From Fimenecus sp964540535 (GTDB lineage: Bacteria; Bacillota; Clostridia; Oscillospirales; Acutalibacteraceae), in NCBI GenBank assembly GCA_964540535.1, contig CAZIMO010000006.1, positions 1 through 64,000 of the forward strand: DNA of 64,000 nt, read 5' to 3'. The position numbers were made by a program, and so were the translations under genes. Each line of letters starts with the position of its first letter. Positions within the stretch are counted from its first letter, which is position 1. The notes beneath the pieces are model-generated. The model was not told where the DNA came from. It saw nothing but the letters and a program-made list of their open reading frames with translations, and did no database searches. Positions 32,224 through 41,750 of the stretch are shown piece after piece.

Positions 32224-32904
32224 ATGGAAAAAATAATAATTGAGCCTATCGGATATATACAAAATGATTACAAAGAAAAGTTTGGCATTCCACGGCAAAG
32301 CGGATTATCGGAAAATGTAATTTCCAAAATAATATTTGATGAAAAATATAAAAATCCCGATTTTTTCAAAGGTATTGAAAAATTTACGCATTTATGGTTG
32401 ATTTGGCATTTTTCAGAGGTTGAGCATAAACACATTAAGCCAACGGTAAGACCGCCAAAACTCGGCGGGAATAAACACATTGGAGTTTTTGCGACACGCT
32501 CTCCGTTCAGACCCAACAGAATAGGAATTTCATGTGTGAAAATAGTCAAAACAGATTGGAATAATAGAGATGGGCAGTCATTATATGTGCTTGGTGCAGA
32601 TCTGATGAACGGTACGCCAATCATTGACATTAAACCGTATTTGCCGTATACCGATATTAGACTTGACGCCTCAAACGGCTTTGCTTTGGATAATATCGAC
32701 GGAACACTTGACATAAAATGCAGTGACGAGCTTCTAAATAAAATTCCTGCTGATATTGCAGACGGATTATTTGAAACATTACGGCACGACCCACGCCCGT
32801 CATATCACAATGACAGCGAAAGGGTTTACGGTATGAGTTTCGGAAATATGCAGGTAAAATTTAAGGTTGACAGAAAAGAGCTTACTATTGTTGAGATATT
32901 ATAG
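32224..32904 (+). CDS. trmO: tRNA (t6A37-N6)-methyltransferase, TrmO family
   Basis: A 226-residue protein of the TrmO/UPF0066 family that methylates N6-threonylcarbamoyladenosine at position 37 of some tRNAs with SAM. Motifs: IEPIGYIQNDYKEKFGIPRQSG at the start (read in pieces), FTHLWLIWHF, GVFATRSPFRPNRIG, the SAM-binding core, and DIKPYLPYTD. The ATG at 32224 has GAGG 8 bases upstream. It is a single gene ended by a bidirectional hairpin. Confidence 0.93.
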   Translation: MEKIIIEPIGYIQNDYKEKFGIPRQSGLSENVISKIIFDEKYKNPDFFKGIEKFTHLWLIWHFSEVEHKHIKPTVRPPKLGGNKHIGVFATRSPFRPNRIGISCVKIVKTDWNNRDGQSLYVLGADLMNGTPIIDIKPYLPYTDIRLDASNGFALDNIDGTLDIKCSDELLNKIPADIADGLFETLRHDPRPSYHNDSERVYGMSFGNMQVKFKVDRKELTIVEIL

Positions 32905-32910
32905 ATTTAT

Positions 32911-32951
32911 AAGAATACCCACGGAGAAATAAAATCTCTGTGGGTATTCTT
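32911..32951. terminator. bidirectional terminator between trmO and a convergent gene
   Basis: AGAATACCCACGGAGA pairs with TCTCTGTGGGTATTCT (one G-T pair) around a 7-base loop, with T/A runs on both sides. It serves trmO and the convergent nucleotidyltransferase gene. Confidence 0.85.
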
Positions 32952-32953
32952 TA

Positions 32954-33598
32954 TCATTTGCAAATCCAATCAATAATATCAATCATAGCATTGGCTCGTG
33001 AAATAAGGTCACCGACAAATAATTCTTCAAACCAATTGCCTGCCGGAATAACATTTAATATATCGTGTTTATGAAAAACTAAACTTGACGGTGGCATAGG
33101 TTTATTATTTAATGCAAATACTCCTTCTAACACTTTCCATGTATTTGTCGAAAGAAGATACGATATTTGCATTTTATATTCACTTTTTAATGCAGACGAT
33201 AGTTTAATTTTCGTGGATGAAAGCCAATATTTGATATCATCTATTTCTTCATTTGGAGTTTTATAACTATTATATATTTGATTTGCTTCATTTATTATCT
33301 GATTAAGCTTTCCATTATCAAACAATATTTTTGAGTATATATATTTATATACTTCAGACGGGTTGGATTTTAGTTTTCTAATCATTGTATTGTACTTTTG
33401 AAAATGAATTTCAACTAAAATATTATCAACATATTTACTGACAAATTTATCTGTATCACACAACACAACAATATCCAAATCAGAATCTTCTGTTGCGTTT
33501 CCGTAAGCAACAGAACCTATTAACATAACACCTTCTATATTCTTATCAGATATCAAGGTTACTAATTCATCATTTAAAATCTCTAATTGCTTCTTCAT
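32954..33598 (-). CDS. nucleotidyltransferase-domain protein
   Basis: A 214-residue protein with a minimal nucleotidyltransferase signature GS-x(8)-DSDLDI (Gly28-Ser29, Asp40, Asp42), as in kanamycin nucleotidyltransferase-like enzymes, followed by a helical C-terminal domain. Such proteins adenylylate small molecules or proteins, or act in MNT/HEPN-type toxin-antitoxin pairs; no HEPN partner gene is adjacent, but the helical half could be a fused equivalent. Function is open. The start is 7 bases downstream of the acetyltransferase stop. Confidence 0.75.
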   Translation of the reverse strand: MKKQLEILNDELVTLISDKNIEGVMLIGSVAYGNATEDSDLDIVVLCDTDKFVSKYVDNILVEIHFQKYNTMIRKLKSNPSEVYKYIYSKILFDNGKLNQIINEANQIYNSYKTPNEEIDDIKYWLSSTKIKLSSALKSEYKMQISYLLSTNTWKVLEGVFALNNKPMPPSSLVFHKHDILNVIPAGNWFEELFVGDLISRANAMIDIIDWICK

Positions 33599-33605
33599 GA
33601 TTCAC

Positions 33606-34208
33606 TTATACTTTAATCTTTTTATTCTTAAAATAATACTCTTTATCATGCTCGTTGATTTCGCGTAGCACTCTGCAAGGATTACCTACTGCAACAACAT
33701 TGGCAGGAATATCCTTTGTTACAACACTGCCGGCACCGATAACTGTATTATCACCTATGGCAACACCCGGCAATACTATTACACCTGCACCGAGCCAACA
33801 GTTTTTACCGATATGTATAGGCATATTATACTGATATGCAAGCGGTCTTAATTCAGGAAGAATAGGATGTCCTGCGGTAGCTAAAACAACATTTGGACCA
33901 AACATTGTATAGTCGCCTACATAAATGTGAGTATCATCAACAAGAGTGAGATTGAAATTAGCATAAACTCCTTTGCCGAAATGCACATGTTTACCGCCCC
34001 AATTTGAATGAAGCGGAAGTTCGATATAGCAATCATCGCCTATTTCAGCAAACATATCTTTGAGCATTTCTGCTCTTTTTTTCTGTTCTAATGGGCGTGT
34101 TGCATTAAAATCATACAATTTTTCAACATATATCAGTTGTTCGGCAATTAAATCTTCATCGCCGGAAAGATATAACTCTCCGCTGTGCATTTTTTCACGA
34201 ATATCCAT
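33606..34208 (-). CDS. sugar O-acetyltransferase (maltose/galactoside type)
   Basis: A 200-residue left-handed beta-helix acetyltransferase. Hexapeptide repeats run from about residue 90 (IHIGKNCWLGAGVIVLPGV), the catalytic His is in TAGHP near residue 113, and the N-terminal EKMHSGELYL helix is typical of maltose/galactoside acetyltransferases. It acetylates sugars from acetyl-CoA. It forms a minus-strand group with the GH28 protein upstream, so a role in handling uronic or other sugars is conceivable. Confidence 0.92.
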   Translation of the reverse strand: MDIREKMHSGELYLSGDEDLIAEQLIYVEKLYDFNATRPLEQKKRAEMLKDMFAEIGDDCYIELPLHSNWGGKHVHFGKGVYANFNLTLVDDTHIYVGDYTMFGPNVVLATAGHPILPELRPLAYQYNMPIHIGKNCWLGAGVIVLPGVAIGDNTVIGAGSVVTKDIPANVVAVGNPCRVLREINEHDKEYYFKNKKIKV

Positions 34209-34217
34209 AGCAACTCC

Positions 34218-35759
34218 TTATTTTATATGCAAGCTATTACAATCAATTATCTTTTTAAATTTACGGTGAGTATTTTTTCTTGGCTCAACTTTGAAATTCT
34301 CAATTGTGATATTTTCTGCGTGGCGTACAAAAAGCCCGTAAGCATTTATATTTCTAAATCTGTTGCATTCGGGATATTCCTTTTCCTGTTCAGGAATTTT
34401 AAATCTAAAATCAAAATAATCTTTACCTTCGGCATATCTTATATCAAAATTTTCAAGGAAAATATCTTTAATCTTTTGATTTGGAATACCCATAATCATC
34501 ACTGGTATTTCAACATTTTTCGCCATTATATTCTTCACGGAAATATTATTGATTTCACCGCGGCCGTCAAGCTCGGGTTTATTATCGCCGTTACGGTTAT
34601 TTAATCTTATGAATAACGGACAAGCCATTGAATTCATTTGAATATCTGAAATATTTATATTGTTCACTTTTGCACCGTCGCAGGATTCAATTGAAATTCC
34701 GCTGACACCCGACGGATAAAAATCATTCAAATAAAAATTACATCTTTCAACTGTTACATCACTTATATCCAATGATGTTTCAGTTCCGATTTTAAAGGCA
34801 TTTGTACAAGATATAACTTCACAATCATGAATATAAATATTGCTCATACCACGCTTACAAACAGCATCAAAATTACTTTTTATTTTTAGTCCGTCATCGC
34901 CGGATGTAGTAATACTCATATTATTCTTCAGAACTATTCCGTCATCTGCTGTTGACACAAAACAATTTTTAATTATGACATTTGAAGAGCCGCATATATC
35001 AATTCCGTCACAGTTTGCAACATGGCGGTTATTATTTATAATGACATTTGAGATATTGATGTCATTTGATGAATTCATATTTACCGTCCACATTGCTGAA
35101 TTTTCAAGCATAAGATTGTAAAGCTTAATGTGATTGCAATTTTTAATATACATTAAATATCCATATTTACTTTTGTGCGGAAAACGAATTCTTTTTCTGT
35201 ATTCCTGCCGCATATCCCATACATCTAAAGTCTTGCTGAATGGTTCAGTTTTTGGCTGTAAATGCGGTTTAAGCGAAAAAAAGTTTCCTTCACCGCAAAT
35301 CTTACCGGGACCCACAATGCCTATATTTTCACAGTGATCAGCATATATCAATGCGTTTTCTGTAAAATCTTCTGAATTATGTGATGCAACAAGCGAAGAA
35401 CCGTCAGCAATATAAAGCACAACATTACTTTTTAAATACACTGTTCCGCAAGTATAATTACCGCCGTCGACTACTACAATTCCACCGCCGTTTTTATGAC
35501 AGGTTTCAATCGCTATATTGATCATTTTAGAATTATTAACTGTTGTATCATTAGCTTTTGCGCCGAAATCTCGAATATATTTTGCGTCATGCAAAGGAAG
35601 TCTTAAATCAAAATTTATGTATTTTTTATATGGAATATCTTTATAAAAATCTCCGATAAAGACTTCAGAAAAAATTTCGCCGTCATAAACTTTAAAATCT
35701 TTTTGGAGTTTAGGGAAAAAAGAACCTATATGATTTATTATTCGTGACAATTTTATCAC
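34218..35759 (-). CDS. glycoside hydrolase family 28 (polygalacturonase-like)
   Basis: A 513-residue right-handed beta-helix enzyme. Catalytic aspartates fit NCDGIDICGS (first) and STADDGIVLK (pair), followed by NAFKIGTETS in the place of the GHG motif, as in distant GH28 members. The N-terminal DFGAKANDTTVNNSKMI segment is typical of bacterial exo-acting GH28 proteins. There is no signal peptide, so it would act inside the cell on imported oligosaccharides. The ribosome binding site is GAGGTGATA. It is followed by an O-acetyltransferase gene. Confidence 0.88.
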   Translation of the reverse strand: MIKLSRIINHIGSFFPKLQKDFKVYDGEIFSEVFIGDFYKDIPYKKYINFDLRLPLHDAKYIRDFGAKANDTTVNNSKMINIAIETCHKNGGGIVVVDGGNYTCGTVYLKSNVVLYIADGSSLVASHNSEDFTENALIYADHCENIGIVGPGKICGEGNFFSLKPHLQPKTEPFSKTLDVWDMRQEYRKRIRFPHKSKYGYLMYIKNCNHIKLYNLMLENSAMWTVNMNSSNDINISNVIINNNRHVANCDGIDICGSSNVIIKNCFVSTADDGIVLKNNMSITTSGDDGLKIKSNFDAVCKRGMSNIYIHDCEVISCTNAFKIGTETSLDISDVTVERCNFYLNDFYPSGVSGISIESCDGAKVNNINISDIQMNSMACPLFIRLNNRNGDNKPELDGRGEINNISVKNIMAKNVEIPVMIMGIPNQKIKDIFLENFDIRYAEGKDYFDFRFKIPEQEKEYPECNRFRNINAYGLFVRHAENITIENFKVEPRKNTHRKFKKIIDCNSLHIK

Positions 35760-35866
35760 CTCTCGGATATTCTATCATAATAATTTTTAAAATTAAAGAT
35801 TATAGGAGCATTTTTTATATCTAATTTCATATTCTATTATGAAGCAATATTTTATGAGGTGATTTT

Positions 35867-37696
35867 ATGTGCGGTATTGCAGGAGAAGTTTCATTTTCTC
35901 ACTCTTTAATCAAAAGTAAAGACTCGTTTCTTAAAATGCAAAAGGTACTCGCTCCCCGCGGACCTGACCAAAACGGAATATATATAAAAGACAACGCAGC
36001 CCTTGTTCATTCAAGGCTTTGTGTTATTGATATTGAAAACGGAATTCAGCCGATGACAACAAAATACGATACTAATGAATACACAATTGTATATAACGGC
36101 GAATTATATAACACTGATGAGATAAGAAGCGAATTAAAGATTTTAGGACACAAATTTATAGGACATTCTGATACAGAAGTAGTTTTAAAGTCTTTTGTAG
36201 AATGGAAAGAAAAATGTGTTGAAAAATTTAACGGAATTTTTGCTTTTGCAATTTGGGATGAAAAAGAAAAAAGGCTGTTTTTTGCACGTGACAGAATTGG
36301 CGTAAAACCACTGTTTTACACAGTGATAAACAATTCATTTATATTTGGCTCTGAAATAAAGGCTTTGCTCGCACACGAATATGTTGAGCCAAAAATTGAC
36401 GAAAAATCCATTGCGGAAATTATGTTTATCGGTCCAGGCAGAACCCCGGGCTGTGGTGTTTTTAAAGGCGTGAATGAATTAAAGCCTGCTTGCTGCGGAT
36501 ACTACTCAAAAAGCGGAATAAAAATACGAAAATATTGGTCACTTAAAGACCGCGAACATACGGACAATTTTGAACAGACAGTTGAAAAAGTGCGTTTTCT
36601 TGTTAAAGATGCAATTACACGGCAATTAGTCTCCAATGTCCCCGTAGGAACATTTCTGTCGGGCGGTCTTGATTCAAGTATTATTTCATCAATTGCAAAT
36701 TCATATTTTAAAGGAAAAGGCCAGCGACTGAAAACGTTTTCAGTGACTTACGAGGATAATGACAAATACTTTAAAAAGAGCAAATTTCAACCTAACAGTG
36801 ATACCGAATACATTAAAAGAATGAATGATTATCTTGACTGTGAGCATCATTTAATTACACTTAACAATAAAGACCTTGCACACGCCCTTTTAGATGCGGT
36901 TGATGCCCGTGATTTGCCTGGTATGGCTGATGTTGACTCATCTCTTTTGCTCTTCTGCAAAGAAATAAAAAAGCATTGTACCGTTGCATTATCTGGCGAA
37001 TGTGCAGATGAAATTTTTGGGGGTTACCCTTGGTACAGAGATAAAGAAATAAGAGCAATTAACGGTTTTCCGTGGGCGCAATCGACTGCATACCGAAAAT
37101 CATTTATTAATGATGATATTTGCATACCAAACGGCGAAGATTATGTATATTCAAGATATAAAGACACATTAATAAACACATCAAAAATCAACGACATATC
37201 CCCCATTGAATCAAGAATGAAAGAAATGATGAAGCTTAATCTTGATTGGTTTATGCAGACACTTCTTGACCGTAAAGACCGAATGAGTATGTATAACGCT
37301 CTTGAAGTGAGAGTGCCGTTCTGTGATTACAGAATTGCTGAATATCTTTATTCCGTACCTTGGGAATACAAAGACTACAAATCATATGAAAAAGGTCTTT
37401 TAAGACAGGCTGTTACAGGAATTTTACCAGATGAAGTCCTGTGGCGAAAAAAAAGCCCATATCCTAAAACGCATAATCCCGAATACCTAAAATTTGTTTC
37501 TGATATGCTGAAAGAAGTTATAGAAAATCCTTCTTCGCCTGTATTGACATTCATAAAAAAAGAAAAACTGGAAAAACTACTGAACACAGAAAGACAAGAG
37601 CCATGGTACGGTCAGCTTATGACTACTCCGCAGACAATTGCGTATTTTGTACAAATAAATTATTGGCTTGAAAAATATAAAATAGTTATTGAATGA
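35867..37696 (+). CDS. asnB: asparagine synthase, glutamine-hydrolysing
   Basis: A 609-residue two-domain enzyme. The N-terminal Cys2 glutaminase nucleophile is present (MCGIAGEVSF), with GPDQNGIY and YNGELYN. The C-terminal ATP pyrophosphatase loop SGGLDSSI lies near residue 266 and SGECADEIFGGYPW follows. It makes asparagine from aspartate, glutamine and ATP. The start has GAGGTG 7 bases upstream. It contrasts with the Cys-less PurF of the same window. Lactate dehydrogenase follows after 14 bases. Confidence 0.95.
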   Translation: MCGIAGEVSFSHSLIKSKDSFLKMQKVLAPRGPDQNGIYIKDNAALVHSRLCVIDIENGIQPMTTKYDTNEYTIVYNGELYNTDEIRSELKILGHKFIGHSDTEVVLKSFVEWKEKCVEKFNGIFAFAIWDEKEKRLFFARDRIGVKPLFYTVINNSFIFGSEIKALLAHEYVEPKIDEKSIAEIMFIGPGRTPGCGVFKGVNELKPACCGYYSKSGIKIRKYWSLKDREHTDNFEQTVEKVRFLVKDAITRQLVSNVPVGTFLSGGLDSSIISSIANSYFKGKGQRLKTFSVTYEDNDKYFKKSKFQPNSDTEYIKRMNDYLDCEHHLITLNNKDLAHALLDAVDARDLPGMADVDSSLLLFCKEIKKHCTVALSGECADEIFGGYPWYRDKEIRAINGFPWAQSTAYRKSFINDDICIPNGEDYVYSRYKDTLINTSKINDISPIESRMKEMMKLNLDWFMQTLLDRKDRMSMYNALEVRVPFCDYRIAEYLYSVPWEYKDYKSYEKGLLRQAVTGILPDEVLWRKKSPYPKTHNPEYLKFVSDMLKEVIENPSSPVLTFIKKEKLEKLLNTERQEPWYGQLMTTPQTIAYFVQINYWLEKYKIVIE

Positions 37697-37710
37697 TTAG
37701 GTGAATAATA

Positions 37711-38667
37711 ATGAAGAAAAAAACGGACTTAAAAAAAGTTGCACTTATAGGCACAGGCTTTGTGGGTATGAGTTTTGCTTACGCACTTTTAAACAGCGGT
37801 GAATGTGACCAACTTGTGCTCATAGACATTAACAAGGTAAAAGCACATGGCGAAGCTATGGATTTGAACCACGGTCTTCCGTTTGCAAAGAGAAATATGC
37901 TGATTTTCGACGGAGAATATTGCGATTGCTGTGATGCAGACATAGTTGTAATCGCCGCAGGCGTAAACCAAAAAGAGGGCGAAAGCAGAATTGAGCTTCT
38001 GCACCGAAATTATGAGGTATTCAAATCTATAATTGACCCAATTATAAAAAGCGGTTTTGAAGGAATTTTTCTTGTCGCTACCAATCCGGTTGATATTATG
38101 ACAAAAATAACTCTTGAACTGTCAGGTTTTGATCCTTCAAGAGTTATCGGAAGCGGCACTACGCTTGACACTGCAAGATTACGCTACTTGCTCGGCGATT
38201 ATTTTTCGATTGACCCGAGAAATATTCATGCTTATGTAATAGGCGAACACGGCGACAGTGAAATTGTACCTTGGTCGCAGGCATATATTACAACAAAAAG
38301 CATTTTCGATGTGATTTCTCACTCTGACGGTAAATACAAAATTGAAGATTTAGACAATATCGGAAAAAATGTAACGGGTGCGGCGCAAGAAATTATCAAA
38401 GCCAAATCAGCCACCTATTACGGAATAGGTATGGCGCTTGTGCGAATTGTAAGAGCGATTTTCGGCGATGAAAAAAGTGCCTTAACAACATCAGTGCTAT
38501 TGAACGGACAGTACGGAATAAACGGAGTTTATGCAGGATTACCTGCAATTATCGGAAGAAACGGTGTTGAAGATATTATTGTATTAGATTTAAAGGATAA
38601 TGAGGAAAAGTCCTTTATTGATTCTTGCAATTTTTTAAAAGAAACGACAGAACAGATAGGTTTTTAA
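37711..38667 (+). CDS. ldh: L-lactate dehydrogenase
   Basis: A 318-residue NAD-dependent enzyme reducing pyruvate to L-lactate. The dinucleotide site is IGTGFVGMS (13-21), the substrate arginine is in GESRIELLHRN, NPVDIM follows, and the catalytic His is in GEHGDSE near 174. The NPVDI-IGSGT pattern marks LDH rather than malate dehydrogenase. The gene has AGGTGA ahead of it and a strong terminator after it; it is probably cotranscribed with asnB. Confidence 0.94.
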   Translation: MKKKTDLKKVALIGTGFVGMSFAYALLNSGECDQLVLIDINKVKAHGEAMDLNHGLPFAKRNMLIFDGEYCDCCDADIVVIAAGVNQKEGESRIELLHRNYEVFKSIIDPIIKSGFEGIFLVATNPVDIMTKITLELSGFDPSRVIGSGTTLDTARLRYLLGDYFSIDPRNIHAYVIGEHGDSEIVPWSQAYITTKSIFDVISHSDGKYKIEDLDNIGKNVTGAAQEIIKAKSATYYGIGMALVRIVRAIFGDEKSALTTSVLLNGQYGINGVYAGLPAIIGRNGVEDIIVLDLKDNEEKSFIDSCNFLKETTEQIGF

Positions 38668-38672
38668 ATGAA

Positions 38673-38702
38673 AAAACAGTACCCAGATCGGTACTGTTTT
38701 TT
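38673..38702. terminator. bidirectional terminator after ldh
   Basis: AAAACAGTACC (38673-38683) pairs with GGTACTGTTTT (38690-38700), 6-base loop, A and T runs on both sides. It also follows the convergent MreB-like gene. Confidence 0.9.
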
Positions 38703-39751
38703 CATATCTTATCAAATTTTCTTATTCTTTCTCTTATTTCGTCTTTAAAAATAAAGCTGTATCCGTTTGAATTGAGAAGCCTATCATTCATCATCAAGAT
38801 GCCTAATCCTTTGATTTTGGTAAGCCTCGGCTCTTCCATAACCTCACACCGAATATTTGTTTCTTTCTCAATTCTATCAGCAATATCAAAAATTAAAGCT
38901 CCGCCGCCGCAAAGAAATATTCCATGATCTGCCGCATCTGCCAACAATTCAGGCGGAATATTTTGCATTTCGGCATGAATATCCTTAACAAGTGAAGATA
39001 TTTGCTCATTCACAAAAGGAAAAACTTCTGTTGAAGTGATTTCAAACGAGATTGGCATTTCATCAAGATTGCTTTTTCCCGAAATCAGTAAAGCAACTTC
39101 ACAATCTCTGCCTTGCGCAGACGTTATTTTATTTTTTATTTCGCGCGCTGTATGCGGACCGATGTTTATATCACGATCTCTTTTCAAATGTTTAACAATT
39201 GATTTGTCAATTTCATCGCTTCCGCGCCGTATAGCACCACTTGCGGCAATACTGCCCATTGATACAACAGCAAATTCGGTAAGCTGATGTCCAATATCAA
39301 GAACCATTCGTCCGCCTATTTTATCAGTTGCGACATCAGCGCCGAAAGCAGACGCCAAAATACCGTCAACCATACAAACTCTGCCTGCACCAGCCAGGGT
39401 AACGGCATCAAGAAAGATCTTTTTTTCAAGAGTTGAAATGTCGGTTGAAAGCGAAATTATAACATTTGGCTTATAAATTCTGTTACCGCAAACGCGCTGT
39501 AAATAATAACGAAGCATACGCTCTGCCATAACAAAGTCGGAAATAACACCGTTGTGAATTACTTTGACAATCTTAACGTCATCAACACATCTGCCGTATA
39601 CTGCATCCGCCGCTCTGCCAAAAGCTATTGGTCTGCCTGTTTCAGTTTCTACTGCAACAATTGATGGCTCGTCAACAACTACACCTTTACCCTCAGCAAA
39701 AATTTTCAATGAAGATGATCCAAAATCAATGCCGATTTTCATGCCTTTCAC
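38702..39751 (-). CDS. MreB-like rod-shape actin homologue
   Basis: A 349-residue actin-fold protein. Phosphate loop 1 is IGIDFGSSSLKIF, the second phosphate motif is MVLDIGHQLTEFAVV, and the adenosine motif is IFLCGGGALI. It resembles MreB/Mbl but is divergent: canonical MreB has GTANT in loop 1. It lacks the usual mreC/mreD followers. The first codon is a GTG with GGGGGTGA upstream; the ATG at 39742 is an alternative. It may organise wall synthesis together with RodA (43.4 kb). Confidence 0.85.
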   Translation of the reverse strand: MKGMKIGIDFGSSSLKIFAEGKGVVVDEPSIVAVETETGRPIAFGRAADAVYGRCVDDVKIVKVIHNGVISDFVMAERMLRYYLQRVCGNRIYKPNVIISLSTDISTLEKKIFLDAVTLAGAGRVCMVDGILASAFGADVATDKIGGRMVLDIGHQLTEFAVVSMGSIAASGAIRRGSDEIDKSIVKHLKRDRDINIGPHTAREIKNKITSAQGRDCEVALLISGKSNLDEMPISFEITSTEVFPFVNEQISSLVKDIHAEMQNIPPELLADAADHGIFLCGGGALIFDIADRIEKETNIRCEVMEEPRLTKIKGLGILMMNDRLLNSNGYSFIFKDEIRERIRKFDKI

Positions 39752-39776
39752 GGCGTCACCCCCAAAATAAAATAGA

Positions 39777-41597
39777 TTATTTTTTCTTAAACTGCTGTTT
39801 AAGTCTTAAATCTTTGGAAAGAATTGTTTTGCGAAGTCTTATACTTACGGGTGTAACCTCCATAAGCTCGTCATCTTTAATAAATTCCATCGACTGTTCA
39901 AGGCTCAAAGTAGTATGCGGAACAAGGCGCAAGGCATCATCAGAGCCCGAAGCACGCGTATTGGTCAGATGCTTTGTTTTACATACATTACAAACAATAT
40001 CATCACTTTTTGCGCATTCGCCGACAATCATACCCTCATAAACAGGAATACCGGGTCCAATAAACAAACGACCTCTGTCTTGAGTATTGAAAAGACCGTA
40101 AGCGGTACTTTCACCTGTTTCATGAGCCACAATTGAACCTCGTTCACGGGTTTCAATTTCGCCTTTGTATTCTTCATATCCTGCAAAAAGGTTATTCATA
40201 ATACCGTTGCCGTTTGTATCAGTCATAAACTCTGAACGATAACCGATAAGTCCTCGTGCAGGAATTTTAAATTCAAGGTGTGTTGAACCGCCCTCACGGG
40301 TTCCCATATTTTCAAGTTCACCGCGACGGGAACCTATTTTCATCATTACAGAACCTACATATTCTTCAGGAACTTCAACAATAAGAAGCTCCATCGGCTC
40401 TAAAAGCACACCGTTCTCAAACTTTGTAATAACTTTTGGGCGGGATACTTGAAATTCATAGCCCTGGCGACGCATTGTTTCGATAAGAATTGAAAGATGC
40501 AATTCGCCGCGTCCCGAAACCTTGAAAGTATCAGTTGACTCCGTTTCTTCAACTCGCATACTTACATTTGTTTCAACCTCTTTAAAAAGACGGTCACGAA
40601 GATTGCGGGATGTTACAAACTTACCTTCTTTGCCTGCAAAAGGGCTGTCATTAACAATAAAATTCATCGAAAGCGTCGGCTCATCAATTTTTACAAATGG
40701 AAGGGGCTCAATACAATCCGGTGAACAAATAGTTTCGCCGATGTTGAGGTCGGTAATACCTGAAATACAGATAATATCGCCTATCGCCGCACTTTCAACC
40801 TCAACGCGTTTTAGACCCTCAAACTGATAAAGCCGTGAAATTCGCACATTTTCCTGTGTGCCGTCAACTTTGCAAAGTGTTACAGGGTCGTTACGGTTAA
40901 TTCTGCCGCGTTCAACTCTGCCTACACCAATTCTGCCAACATAATCATCATAATCAAGACTTGAGAAAAGAACCTGTAACGGTGCGTCAATATCACCTTT
41001 TGGCGGTTCAATGTTTTCGATAATCGCGTCAAACAAAGGTCTCATATCACCTTCACGCACATCGGGGTCAAGTGACGAATATCCATCACGAGCTGATGCA
41101 TAAATTACAGGGAATTCAATCTGCTCATCGCTTGCGCCGAGCTCAATAAACAAATCAAGAACTTCATCAATAACCTCTGCGGGACGAGCGCCAGGTCGGT
41201 CAATCTTATTGACAACTACAAGAACCTTTTTATTAAGTCCCAAAGCCTTTTTAAGAACGAACCGTGTTTGAGGCATACAGCCCTCAAATGCGTCAACAAG
41301 AAGCAATACGCCGTCAACCATTGTAAGAATTCGCTCAACCTCGCCGCCGAAATCGGCGTGGCCGGGAGTATCAACAATATTGATTTTAATATCATTATAA
41401 TGAACAGAGGTATTTTTTGAAAGAATTGTAATTCCGCGTTCCCGTTCGAGGTCATTTGAGTCCATAACTCTATCTTGAACAACCTCATTACTTCTGAAAA
41501 TACCGCTCTGTTTCAATAGTTCATCAACCAATGTAGTTTTACCATGGTCAACATGAGCAATAATAGCTATATTTCTTACATCTTCTCTTTTTTTCAA
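39777..41597 (-). CDS. typA: translational GTPase TypA/BipA
   Basis: A ribosome-binding GTPase of about 606 residues. G1 is AHVDHGKTT, G2 RGITI, G3 DTPGHADFGGEV and G4 NKIDRPGARP, followed by the beta-barrel and EF-G-like domains and the BipA-specific C-terminal domain (RERGSIVAHETGESTAYGLF read in pieces). The start is taken as the TTG at 41597, 8 bases after GAGGG; a GTG at 41606 overlaps that site. It acts in ribosome assembly and stress adaptation. It is divergent from the DUF4091 gene. Confidence 0.95.
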   Translation of the reverse strand: MKKREDVRNIAIIAHVDHGKTTLVDELLKQSGIFRSNEVVQDRVMDSNDLERERGITILSKNTSVHYNDIKINIVDTPGHADFGGEVERILTMVDGVLLLVDAFEGCMPQTRFVLKKALGLNKKVLVVVNKIDRPGARPAEVIDEVLDLFIELGASDEQIEFPVIYASARDGYSSLDPDVREGDMRPLFDAIIENIEPPKGDIDAPLQVLFSSLDYDDYVGRIGVGRVERGRINRNDPVTLCKVDGTQENVRISRLYQFEGLKRVEVESAAIGDIICISGITDLNIGETICSPDCIEPLPFVKIDEPTLSMNFIVNDSPFAGKEGKFVTSRNLRDRLFKEVETNVSMRVEETESTDTFKVSGRGELHLSILIETMRRQGYEFQVSRPKVITKFENGVLLEPMELLIVEVPEEYVGSVMMKIGSRRGELENMGTREGGSTHLEFKIPARGLIGYRSEFMTDTNGNGIMNNLFAGYEEYKGEIETRERGSIVAHETGESTAYGLFNTQDRGRLFIGPGIPVYEGMIVGECAKSDDIVCNVCKTKHLTNTRASGSDDALRLVPHTTLSLEQSMEFIKDDELMEVTPVSIRLRKTILSKDLRLKQQFKKK

Positions 41598-41750
41598 GAT
41601 TTTCACCCTCGTTTATAATTTCGACTATATATTTTACCACTATATATTTCATTCTGCAAGGATAAAATAATACTAAAATAGAGCTATATATCTTTACAAA
41701 TCCGTAAAAATGGGCTAAAATTTATATAAACTGCTGTGGAGTGATATAAT

